The position numbers were made by a program, and so were the translations under genes. From NCBI GenBank assembly GCA_946406115.1, contig OX291544.1, positions 29,157,521 to 29,221,520 of the forward strand: a stretch of DNA of 64,000 nt. Direction: 5' to 3'. The first letter of the stretch is position 1; every line of letters starts with the position of its first letter. This DNA comes from Apoda limacodes (Eukaryota > Arthropoda > Insecta > Lepidoptera > Limacodidae). Shown here piece by piece: positions 11,438-22,470 of this stretch. A model generated the notes under the pieces. It worked only from the letters and a program-made list of their open reading frames with translations, did not search any database and was not told where the DNA came from.

Positions 11438-12784
11438 TGAATTCTCAAATAGAGTTTATTTTTCAAATTAAAGCACAGCTTAGCGTAAAATCGGAAATTA
11501 ATTTATTAAAATTGTATTAGATATATGGAAAATCTGACTAATTTGCTAGCTTTACGGTTATTTTATATTGTATATAAATAGTTATATTTCACTACAAGGA
11601 GTTGGGTCAGGAGTTATTTTGTGAAGCAACGCTTTTACAAACAAAAACAGGATTTTTCTAGGAAAGGTATGTCATATTTTTTTCAGTTAGAAACTAGGAA
11701 AAGGCCGTAGAATCGATTTTAAAAACGAGTTATTTGCACAATAAGGTTTAAAACTAAGGCTTAATATATTTTATAAGATTTTTTTCGGACATTGCCGCAC
11801 TGAGTGATTTGCATTTATTGTATTTAATGTTCAATGTCTGGGAGTGACTATGTGTGTATAGTGCTTTTGTTGTGTTTGGTTGTTATACATGTCAGTTAAA
11901 TCATTACAAATAGTTGTTATTTAATAGTAGGTTTTGGCCAAAACAGTCAAAAAGTGACAAAAAGACGGTAAAATCCTTAAACTCCAATATAGAATAGATA
12001 ACTTAAGAAGTATAATATAAATGTATACTTTTTCTTATCAGAAAGGAATATGATGAATAATGCGATAAATCTCGCAAATGTTAGTAATCTGTCAGTTATC
12101 ATTTTAGTAAATAACGTCAAAGCTGAAACGTGTAGCTTCCTACAGTTAAACATGTTCCGTATTGAATTTTTAATGTCGTTTACAAGGATTTCGAGGAATT
12201 CTTACGCTATGTTTCTTTTGGAATGTTATAAAAAGCTTATGTCCTGTTTAATTTTCATGCAGTAGTTTTAGGCGATTGAATTGCAGTCGTAAGTATGCAA
12301 TACTGGTAGTGATTTGTGTCAGACAACTTTGGGTTAGAGGAAAAATCACATAAAGTAGAGGTGAGTGAACTAAAAATACTTACAGAATTATTTAAGTATA
12401 GATGTGTAAAATTAAATATGTATTTTAATACTGTTACATGAAATGTAATGAATAGAATAAAGGTAGTCATAAACATGTTAAACTATAGTACACATGTGCT
12501 GTAGAACTTGACATTAATCCACCAACGTTACTGAAATGAGTTTTCATAAGTTTCTTAAAAGTTATGAGATTGAGCATTTTTACTTCATAAAGGTGCAGAA
12601 TTCCATAGTTTGATGAGTTGTATAATGAAAAATTATTTCACAGGTTACTGGTGTTTTAAGATTATAGTGGATTAGTTCGTATAGTTCGTCAGGAATTGGA
12701 ATGGGGTGTATTATTCTGTCTCATGGTATTTCATTGCCGATTATTACCGTAATTTACGACGTATAAATTACATTTACATTATAT
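11438..12784. other. AT-rich non-coding DNA
   Basis: Small open frames (for example 12050-12265) show no recognisable domain and no codon signature. No element ends were found. Confidence 0.4.
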
Positions 12785-12975
12785 AAAGCTACCTTAGTCC
12801 AAATACTCTTCATCAGGGTCAGTGTATTGCGGCGATAGGCTCACCTCTGTCACACATGACTTAAGTGATTGGTGGAAAGAGGCTGTCGATAACATTATGA
12901 TATGGATGTGTGACCAGCCACTGGTTGCCTCTGGGGATAAAATCCGTGAAGTTAGACATACATATATATAAATTT
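12785..12975 (+). repeat. Short dispersed-repeat-like segment
   Basis: Contains GGCGATAGGCTCACCTCTGT and CACATGACTTAAGTG, resembling a repetitive block often seen in insect LINE 3' regions. No second copy in this window, so support is weak. Confidence 0.3.
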
Positions 12976-13448
12976 TGATTTAATAAACCTACTTACTGTC
13001 TTGGACATAGGCAGAAGCCTTAAACTACTGACTGAGAAAGATGGTCAATATCAACTTTGTCCTACTTGCCCGGCCCTGGTCGTGTATAGCCGCCGCTGAA
13101 TTTAATTGTATTTAGTTACAAGTTTAACAGATACGATAACAACCAATCAAAATGTCTTAACCGTATTACGAAGAAGTGCAAATTTTCTCACTATAAGAGT
13201 CAGGATATACGTAACAAACAAATAGTTTTATATTTGGAAGCTTTGGCGCTTAGCCGGAGTCTCAGAAAGGAGTTCGTTGTGCGCGACCGTCACAGATAAG
13301 CATCCCAAAATAATTTTATAAGTTTATTTTCTTCCTTTTTTTATACTTAATACTTAAATATCATCCAAAAGGCAAGAAAAGAAATATATATTATTGTTAA
13401 TTTGATTTTTTTCTTAATTAACTTCTTTGGGCAGTTAGTTGGGGTGGG

Positions 13449-13457
13449 ATTTTTCTG
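13449..13457 (+). repeat. 9-bp target-site duplication, left
   Basis: ATTTTTCTG immediately precedes the terminal ACCGGTGTGAAG. An identical 9-mer immediately follows the other end at 16738-16746. Confidence 0.85.
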
Positions 13458-14460
13458 ACCGGTGTGAAGTTAGCGGCCTAAGTTAGCGGCCGATTATAAA
13501 CCGACCAAATTAAGATGTCAATATTTTTGTAAATTAAAATGAAATAAAATAGTATAAATAACAGTTGTAAATAAGAAACTATTGCACTAATAAATTTTGG
13601 GTTCAAACTGAGAAAGATGCAAAATGGATTTCAACACAAAAAGGACATTTAAAAAAAAATTAAAATATTTAGACCTATAAGTGTCGTAAAACGTTTGAAG
13701 AAAATCTGGTGACACTTTGTGACGTACATAGATTTAAAGCTGGTTAAATAAGCAGTCTAATGACATCATTAGACTGAATTTAAATAATTTCCCAGTACAT
13801 TTTGTCGCTGTTAATAAATGTTTCATGATAAATTGTACAAATTTATAAACGAGCAGATGAAGAAAGAGATCTTAAAATTTATGAGATACTAATATGAATT
13901 TATTGACGTTAAAATTTTTCTAAAAAAAATATTAAAAAAAGTCAATTAACACTTCTTAACATTTCAGTGACTGAAACCGTTTGAAGAAAATCTGGGGAAA
14001 CTTTGTGACCTACATAGAATTAAAGCTGGTTAAATAAGCAATCTTATGACATCATTCAATTGCACCTTCTATGGGGATAGCATACCGAAAAAACATTAGC
14101 GGCCTAAATTTTAAATAATTTCCCAGTACATTTTGTCGCTGTAAATAAATATTAAAAGATAAATTGTACAAATTTATATACCAGCAGATGAAGAAAGAGA
14201 TCTTACTAAAGCTGTTTAAATAAGCAATCTTATGACATCATTCAATTGCACCTTCAATGGGGATACCATACCTAAAAAACATTAGAAGCCTAAATTTTAA
14301 ATTATTTCTAAGTTCATTTTGTCGCTGTAAATAAATGTTTTAAGATATATTGTACAAATTCATATACGAGCAGATGAAGAAAGAGATCTTTGAATTTTTT
14401 AGATACTTATATGAAAAAAAAATTTAAGAAAAAATCAATTTGTACTTCTTGACATTATTT
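13458..14460. repeat. Left compound inverted-repeat arm
   Basis: Outer block to about 13685, then three tandem units beginning near 13687, 13976 and 14208, each ending in GCAGATGAAGAAAGAGATCT at about 13853, 14185 and 14370. Its mirror image forms the right arm. Confidence 0.75.
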
Positions 14461-14461
14461 T

Positions 14462-15480
14462 GTTGTGGACGTGGGGGGTGCTCGAACAAGTATTGTAAAA
14501 GGCAATGAGGAGCAACTGCTTGGTGGAAAAAAATCAAGATGGCGGATTCAAAATGGCGGCCGCACACATTTGTACACCGATCCTGCTCAAATTTTGCATC
14601 CGAGGGTTTTCGGGATCGCCGATACTAAACAGTTAGTCTGTTTATTGATTTTGCAAAATTTCAATATAGCCGCCATAGTGATGATTTATTAAAGCCTTTT
14701 AGTTTTCCAGGAGGTGTCTCCGGGGGTGAAAATGATGTATGGGGGGTTTGATCGAAATGGTGGCTGTGAGTATAAGAAAACTGCAATATATTCAAAATGG
14801 CGGAAAACAACATGCTACCCATACAAAACATAATATTATCTCAAAAACGATTTGGGGGTGCGTATTATTAAATTCAAGATGGCGGATTAAAAATGGCGGT
14901 CGAAAACAGTTATTCACCGATCCGGCTGAAATAGCATGCAGGGGTTTTCGAGGTCACTGATATGGAGTCGATTTTTCAATTTTTACAGTTTCAACATAGC
15001 CGTCATAGGGATGTTTTATGGAAGCCTTTTAGTCTCCCAGAAGATCTCCGGGGGTGAAAATAATGTATGGGAGGTTTGGTAGAAATGGTACCAAGAGTAT
15101 GAGAAAACTGCCAGATCTTCAAAATGGAGTAAAACAACATGGCCGCCATACAAAACATTCAATTCAACGAAGGATATCTTGAAAACGTATTGCTTTAGGA
15201 GGGAGGTGCTCGAACAAATATTGTAAAGGGCAATGAGGAGCAACTGCCTGGTGGAAAAAAAATCAAGATGGTGGATTCAAAATGGCGGTCGAAAATGTTT
15301 TTTCACCGATCCGGCTGAAACTTTACATACGGGGTTTTCGGGGTCGTATATATTGAAAATTTTATCGATTTTTAGATTTCCAAAATTTCAAGATGGCCGC
15401 CATAGTGATAATATATTGAAACCTTTAAATCTCCCAACAGGAGTCTCCGGGGGTGAAAATGATGACTGGGGAAAGTTATT
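14462..15480 (+). repeat. Three central direct repeats with clustered ATGGCGG motifs
   Basis: Units are anchored by TCAAGATGGCGGATT-like sequence near 14533, 14873 and 15263, followed by CACCGATCC-GCTGAAA and GGTTTTCG-GGTC, then AGCCGCCATAGTGATG-like sequence and TCTCCGGGGGTGAAAATGAT. The first and third units also share GTGCTCGAACAA and GCAATGAGGAGCAACTGC. ATGGCGG or its complement occurs about nine times. Confidence 0.75.
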
Positions 15481-15719
15481 TCCATTTTGTGGTTTTAATT
15501 ATTATATTAAATTAATAGCTTTTATTTATTAATTAGTTTATCCTTATATTTTACTTGATGAAAAAATCTATGTTCAACGATTGGTAACAATTATTTTTGT
15601 TGTGTAAAATTAATAAAAAATTAATGCCGAACAAATCAAAATATATTATCATTACAGTATTATTAACAACTTATTATTAAAGGTTCTTCGCCGTATTTCA
15701 ACTATAATTTTTTTAAATT

Positions 15720-16737
15720 TTTTTTTCTGTTTCTGATATGGTATCCTCATAGAAGGTGCAAATGAATGATGTCAAAAGATCGCTTATTTAACCAATTTTA
15801 TTCTATGTAGGTCTCAAAGTGTCACCAGATTTTCTTCAAACGGTTTCAGTCACTAAATGTTAAGAAGTGTTAATTGATTTTTTCTTAATATTTTTATTTA
15901 AGAAACTTCATGTCACTATATTCATAAAGTATCTAAAAAATTCAAAGATCTCTTTCTTCATCTGCGTGTACATAAATTTATACAATTTATCTTTAAACAT
16001 TTATTTACAGTGACAAAATGTACTGGAAAATTATTTAAAATTTAGTCCGCTAATGTTTTTTCGGTATGGTATCCCCATAGTAGGTGCAATTGAATGATAT
16101 CATAAGATTGCTTATTTAACCAGCTTTAATTCTATGTAGATCACAAAGTGTCACCAGATATTCTTTAAACGGTTTCAGTCATTGAAATGTTAAGAAGTGT
16201 TAATTGATTATATCTTAATATTTTTTTAAGAAAAAAGTTCACGTCACTTTATTCATGTAAGTATCTCAAAAATTCAAAGATCTCTTTCTTCATCTGCTCG
16301 TATATAAATTTGTCCAATTTATCTGTAAAAATTTATTTACAGAGACAAAATTTACTGAGAAATTATTTAAAATTTAGGCCGCTAATGTTTTTTCGGTATG
16401 GTATCCCCATAGTAGGTGCAATTGAATGATGTCATAAGATTGCTTATTTAACCAGCTTTAATTCTATGTAGGTCACAAAGTGTCACCAGATTTTTTTTAA
16501 ACGTTTTACTACACTTATATGTCTAAATATTTTAATTTTTTTTTAAATGTTCTTTTTGTGTTGAAATCCATAGTGCACCTTTCTCAGTTTGAACCCAAAA
16601 TTCATTAGTGAAATAGTTTCTTATTTTAATCTGTTACTGATACTATTTTGTTTCATTTTAGTTTACAAAAATATTGACATCTTATTTTGGTCGGTTTATA
16701 ATCGGCCGCTAACTTAGGCCGCTAACTTCACACCGGT
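15720..16737. repeat. Right compound inverted-repeat arm
   Basis: Reverse complement of the left arm, with AGATCTCTTTCTTCATCTGC at about 15945 and 16279 and the terminal block from about 16500. Unit number and spacing differ slightly from the left arm. Confidence 0.75.
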
Positions 16738-16746
16738 ATTTTTCTG
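16738..16746 (+). repeat. 9-bp target-site duplication, right
   Basis: ATTTTTCTG directly after the terminal CTTCACACCGGT; identical to 13449-13457. Confidence 0.85.
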
Positions 16747-17354
16747 GCACAAAACCTTAAAAAAGGAGGGAAACTCCAACTCTCAGACAACCTATTTCGG
16801 CTTATTAAAACTAATAACAGGTAATTAAATCAACAAACAAAACAAACACAAACAGAGCAATCTCAAATTCCAAGTCAAAGAAAACATATCGTACAAATTT
16901 AAGGTTTTAGCGATCGGCTGGAATCTCATCAGCCAAAAGAAACTACTTGATTAATATTTTACCTAAATTTTAGGTAACGCAGTGAATTATTCACCGGTGA
17001 AAACTGTCAAGTTAGTTTATTACGATAACAAATAATTTGTCGAATCGCTGAAACAATAACAAAAATACTTAGCTCGTTTACGGCTTTCGCAGAACACTAC
17101 ACTGATTTTACAAACAAATTTGGCTAACACAGTAAAAATATTTAAGCGTACATTTAAGTATAAACATTCAAAAAAGGAGATTTAACTTCAGTAATTTAAA
17201 CAAAGTTCATTAATCTAAATTTATTTAAGAGCACGGGCGTGTCCTAGGAACTCTTAAGATTGAATAACCATTGTGACGCTGTTCCCAAAATCTAAGTTCT
17301 CTTGCATGTAACTTTCATTTAATTTTATTAAGTAATTAGGTAAACAATTTATTT
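16747..17354. other. AT-rich non-coding DNA
   Basis: No element or gene recognised. Confidence 0.4.
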
Positions 17355-17660
17355 AGATACATCCAAAGAGAGACTAATACCTTCCAGGTACGTCTGGGTC
17401 TATCACAACCTGGGGCATCCTGGGTCGTGGGTCTTGAAGAACCCCATATTTTCTATTGTAGTCCTTAGAGAAAATCTTGGCAAGGAGCTAATTCCATATA
17501 ATAAGCGCGAGAGGAAGTTTCTCTGAAAACGCGCTGTACGTGATCATTTTGGTTCTAAGGTGTGAAGATGAATTCCCTGCCGATGGCAAGCAGTGCAATG
17601 GCAGAAAGAAGCTGCAATTGCAAATCTTTGGAACAATTCCTCAGAACAATTCTTAATCAT
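17355..17660 (-). mobile_element. Jockey-like LINE 3' fragment
   Basis: The reverse complement aligns with 55570-55760 of the near-complete copy: TTCTGAGGAATTGTTC, a TCTGCCATTGCAC block, CGGCAGGGAATTCAT, TTTCAGAGAAACTTCCTC, and CCAAG..TTTCTCTAAGGACT. Beyond the ORF, the block TAGACCCAGACGTACCTGG with AAGGTATTAGTCTCT also occurs next to the 54-56 kb copy, at 56236-56280. Frame broken by stops. Confidence 0.7.
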
Positions 17661-18251
17661 AATATATTATTCCTAGTTATAAAAAAACATATTTTACTAT
17701 ATTGTAGTGTTTTTTTTATCATAGTCTACTACTTGTCTCATCAGGAATGCGTCAATAATGCAATGTTCCCTTGTAATAATACACAAATATTATGTTTTGA
17801 TTTTAAATGGGTGTTTGTCCCAAGGACTGATGGTATCAAAATTCAATTCACGCCACTTTACATAACATATATGTAAATTTTTATTCATCTTACCAAAACG
17901 TGAATGTTTATGAAGAAATATTTTCATCCAGAATCTAATATATTTCATTATAACGTTTCATGAGCCACCTTATTGAAATTTTTGTCGAAGAAAGTTGACT
18001 CTGGGCCAAGTTTTTAGCTTGTTATAAAATCTTGCTTGAATGTTAAAAATATTTGACAATATTTTGTAGGAAAACTAGAATGTCTATTTTATATATTTCT
18101 ATTGACAGATCACGTTATAGTCTTCTTTGGAATAGTAAGTAGATGTTAGGTAATTTTTTATTTCATCTCATAATCTCATAAAATTCTGTAGATGAAAAAA
18201 CCGAATTACTATACTCATACGTACTAGTTGTTATGTATAGACTGCCTACAA
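17661..18251. other. AT-rich non-coding DNA
   Basis: Nothing recognised; the open frame reaching 17876 is only a run-on from the antisense LINE fragment. Confidence 0.4.
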
Positions 18252-18480
18252 AGAGTGTGTTTGTTTTGAGATAAAGAGTTTTCACGATTGATACTTCTCA
18301 CACTTTTGATAACGCCAGTTTTACCACCGACACCTATCGTTCGTGTAGCTTTGAAACGTTACTAACAAAATTATTGGTTTACGAACACACGTGATAACAC
18401 ACACACTAAACACATAAATAATGAATATGTATAAATAGGCAGTACGCATAAAAATCACGAACATACATACATAATTGTTA
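18252..18480. mobile_element. Truncated MITE, same family as 29867-30297
   Basis: Reads AGTGTGTTTGTTTTGAGAT, then GATAACGCCAGTTTTACCAC and AAACGTTACTAACAAAATT, and an AATATGTATAAATAGGCAGT block, in the same order as the reverse complement of the MITE at 29867-30297. Several TIR differences are C-to-T or G-to-A relative to that copy, suggesting an older, CpG-decayed insertion. The distal end is missing. Confidence 0.7.
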
Positions 18481-19227
18481 AACAAAGAACCACTATTTTT
18501 AAAGTCACTTCAAAAAGTAATATTTGATAACAACGCGGACAAACCAAAAAAAAAAATACAAAACTAAATGTTTGTTTATTTAAAAAAACACTTCAACTGT
18601 GTATATTTAAGAATATAAGAACGATATGTACAAGTAACCCATTTGTGTCATTCTCTGTAAAAAGTTTTTCCAAACTTTTTATTTGATAAATTTTATTACT
18701 ATGAATTCTCTTGTCCCTAATGTGTTACGACACATCAGTCACAGTCCAAAGTCTCAACTCGTTCCTCTGAGGGTCTTCACTGCACATCCATCTAATAAAT
18801 AACTTGTTTTGAACATAAGTTTTTGTGACATATTTCTTTTGAAGGCACATGGGATTTGAACTTTTCAGGAAACTTTGCAAATTCTGTAAATTTACTTTTA
18901 TGGTGTCCCAAGTCATTGTATTATGTAATTTTGAGTGAAATGAAGTGAGTATTTTGTAAACACATATATACACTAATATTAAGGTAAAGAGTTTGTTTAT
19001 TTGTTTTCGTTTGGAGGCGCTAATCTTAGTAGCTACCTTTTTTTTTAGCATTTGATATTCCAACGTTTCTAGCACAGTCGTTATTAAATTTTCGCGATTC
19101 TAGGTATAGAAGAGTATTTATTCTCCAAAGCGTTTAAGCTGCACTTGATATTTAAGGATGTAATCATTACTGAGGTTAAAGTTATCCTTTAGGTTTTAGT
19201 AGAGGAGTGCCTTAATCCATACTATCC
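18481..19227. other. AT-rich non-coding DNA
   Basis: A 116-codon open frame on the minus strand (18725-19075) has no recognisable domain and no neighbouring exon signals; not annotated as a gene. Confidence 0.4.
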
Positions 19228-19475
19228 ATACTAATATTATAAATAAGAAAGTAACTATATCTATTTGTCTGTTACCTCTTCACGCTTAAACCGCTGAACT
19301 GATTAAGATGAATTGTTATTCCGAAAAATTAAAAAGACTCTGCTACAGCTACTATAGCTACAGCTTTAGCTTGCTAAAGCAAACTTCATTAGCATAATTA
19401 AGGAGTTGACGTAGAAATTTTACGTCGATAACCGATAAAGATTTAGGGTTGGCTGGTAAAATCTTGTATGTCATT
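19228..19475 (+). mobile_element. Non-autonomous Helitron-like repeat, 3'-truncated
   Basis: Starts CATACTAATATTATAAATAA, has CTTCACGCTTAAACCGCTGA, and the internal CAAACTTCATTAGCATAATT also seen near 9306-9335. The CTAGT end is absent. Confidence 0.6.
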
Positions 19476-19611
19476 ATATAGCTTATTTCTTAATCTTCAC
19501 TGTTTTCCTGGTTGTTATTAAGTCTCTCACATTTGAATTCTGGGAAACATTGTAAAAATCGGCCATGTGCGAGTATTTTTTAAAGTGACTATATGACTAA
19601 ATATTCTGTGC

Positions 19612-22470
19612 ATATTCTAAGCGTCTACCTGTTGCCGTGATCAATATCGAGCAAAATCGACCAAAAAATCACGGTTTGTTGTATGGGAGCCCCGTTAAAT
19701 ATTCACTTTGTTCTGTTTTTTATTATTTGTTGATATAGCGGCAACAGAAGTATATCTTCTGTAAAAATTTCTACTGTCTTACTATCACGGTTCATGAGAT
19801 ACAGCCTTGTGACAGACGGACGGACAGGCGGACGGACGGACAGCGAAGCCTTAGTAATAGGGTTCCGCTAATTACCCTTTGGATACGGAACCATAAAAAC
19901 CGTTTTTCACAAAATCACCAATTTTAAATTGTGCACATTTTTTATTTTGTACAGAATTGACGGGGAACAAAGAAATTTGTTTTATCTCTACTTTACTATT
20001 GATAATAATGGATATTATTTACAAAAAATACACGTAAAGAAAACACCTTTCGCATACCAATTGAATCCAAAACCGTCGATAGTGAAGATAAATGGGACTC
20101 ACAGCAACGATATTTGAGGTATCTCCTTGTCCAGTTACTAGTCTTTACTTACTTAAGTATTGTTTTTAGTTACTTAGTTACTTACTTAGAATGCTATAAG
20201 TAAGTCATATTTGCGAAAAACCCTTGAAAAAATGTAGTAAAGCGGTGGGATGGGGAAGGGGTCTTTCCCCCCATACTATTACGTACTAGGGTGAACCTTA
20301 TAATGGTGTACGTATAGAAAAGTTTATATCACAGGTTGTGTTTTGTTTCAAACCAAAAAACCAATATTCGATAGTCCTAACTGAATTTAGCTCACTCGTC
20401 AATAGATGGCGTAACAGTGCTTATTAATGAAAAATAGCAAATTACCGCTTTTGACTACTGAATTTGGTCGCGAAACCCAGAATGACGAGCCCTTTTCAGT
20501 AACCACTACGGATGTTACTAAAGAAAGGTTGTATGAACTTCTAAGCTTATGGAAAAAGAATCTTGTATAAAAACTCTGTCCCGCAGTCGCTAAATGTAAG
20601 TCGGTATACTTACCGGGCAGAGCGCGCTTTAAGTACTTTAGTGTGGATGTTTAACTAAATCCAATTTATAAAATAATTTCCGATGTATATCACAAAATGT
20701 AATCATTATCTATTATTTCATTAGATATTAATATTATATTGATATTAATATTAATAATATGATACACTAGCCTATGGACGCTTACATCATTACTCAGGCG
20801 TTTCGAACCCTTTGAAAATTAAATAACTCTCCTCTTGAAGAACTCCAATCTTGTAGTCCCTAAAGAATATTTTGGTAGGTCAAAAATAAATAGACTCATC
20901 ACGTTATCACGTGTCCCTGAGGAGTCACTAACGAATTGTTTGCGGTCCATTGCTCGCTGCTCAAGTACTATAAAACTTTCGGATCAGTTTTATTACTACG
21001 ATCTTCCTGGAGACTTTCGGTTACATTTGCTCTCCTTAACTACATGAACTTATTAGAACTTTGTGATTCAGGGTCAAACAAAATAGTTTACAGACTTGGA
21101 TGTAATGCTAAACTTTTTGTCGGCCATTTTAGTGTAGGTAAAATGAATCATAAAACTAGTAAAGAGTGAGTTGACTTACAAACCAAGCACGAAAACCTAC
21201 TTTACTATGAATATTCGTATTACCGTTTTGGATGTTATATGTTACTGGAAATGTATAAAACGTAGAAATTGTATGCGATACGAAGGAAATGTATGCAATG
21301 CCGAACGAATTTAAGAAACCTGTTAATTAATATTTAACATGTTACTAAATGCATACATGTCCTAGGAAATATTTGCATTTCCTAGGAATTGCATGCATTT
21401 TCTAAATTGTGAAATTTATAAAAAAATACTATATCAAGAATTAATTAAATAAATATAAAAATTACTATAATCTGACTTTTTTTATTGGAACATTGGCATA
21501 ATCAGGTCACATCAAGAAACGTAAAATCTGTACAAGACTAGTTTATTAAAGTCTCAGCCAGAATAATGCCACTGCTGGACGCAGGCCTTCCCCATATGTC
21601 TCCACCATGGCCGGTTTTGAGCCGCCTGGTTTCACTTGTTTACTGTTGTCTGTTTACATGGTAGGATAATGCCCAAGCACTTTTTTGCTCTATCAGTTAG
21701 CGGCTCATCATGCAATGATTTGATTTAATATTTTAGGCATTATATACATTTCCTACGGTTTCTATTATATAATGTCGGATATCTGATCTTCTTACAAAAA
21801 TAAGTTGTGATTTCCGTATAAAGTCCGACAATAATAAATAAATTTAATCTTTTTCCATATCAAATTCTAAGAAGCCATCACATTATTTAAACTCTGTTAC
21901 GATTAACTGGCGAAGAGCGAGCCTATCTATGAAATTACACTAAAAATAAAGTTTACAATCAAAGAAATTATACTGAAATGACTTTGAATATAATACTTGA
22001 CTATGAAAATTTTTAACACTTTTTACCATCTCCTGAAATCATAAATACGATCTATGTATGTACATGTACATGTGTACATAGGTATGACAAAATAAATACA
22101 TTTTTTTCACCGCTACTGCTCGAGTACATTCTCTTTTCTCCGGTTAGCGTTTAAAAAGACAACAGTTTTTCAACAAGGAGATAATACAAGTTAAATTAGG
22201 AATCAGCAGAAAACAATGATTAGGTTGCATTTTACAGCCTTTTTGGCAGAAGATTACAATCACACTAGACCCTTTATGACACTATAAGAACGTGAGCTGA
22301 AATTTTGATAAAAAATATCATATTGTGATAACATAAAAACTACACAAAATGAAATGAAGAAAACAATAGTTTTGTAAATGGCGGGTGTTGCTTATAGTCT
22401 ATTTAATGCTATAACGATGAATTCTAAATTTAAATACTAAATAATGAATGGGAAAATTAATATTGTTCTC
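19612..22470 (+). repeat. 2.86-kb tandem duplication, copy 1
   Basis: Collinear with 22471-25306 across its whole length. Starts ATATTCTAAGCGTCTACCTG and ends AAAATTAATATTGTTCTC. Unit content: a GACGGACGGACAG-rich block with AGGGTTCCGCTAATTACCCT and GATACGGAACCATAAAAA (common insect repeat), two unnamed AT-rich blocks, the 160-bp segment also found at 8719-8877, a GCATTTCCTAGGAA hairpin (about 21358-21390), and a CTGGACGCAGGCCTTCCCC block typical of lepidopteran repeats. The short open frames (for example 19929-20117, 20835-21169) recur in copy 2 but show no domain. Confidence 0.9.

Larger units (their letters stand above)
13458..16737. mobile_element. Foldback / MULE-like transposon, 3.28 kb, non-autonomous
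   Basis: Both ends read inward ACCGGTGTGAAGTTAGCGGC, and near-identity continues for over 100 bp. It is flanked by a perfect 9-bp duplication. Long compound inverted arms plus a 9-bp TSD point to MuDR/Foldback-type elements (family knowledge; the transposase is absent). Each arm is about 1 kb: an outer unique block followed by diverged tandem units that share TCTGGTGACACTTTGTGA, TTAAATAAGCAATCTTATGA, GCAGATGAAGAAAGAGATCT. The centre (14462-15480) holds three diverged direct repeats. Open frames in the centre (for example 14465-14692) look incidental. Confidence 0.8.

Noticed and set aside
18725..19075. 116-codon minus-strand open frame
   Set aside because: No recognisable domain, no exon signals, AT-rich composition as in its surroundings.
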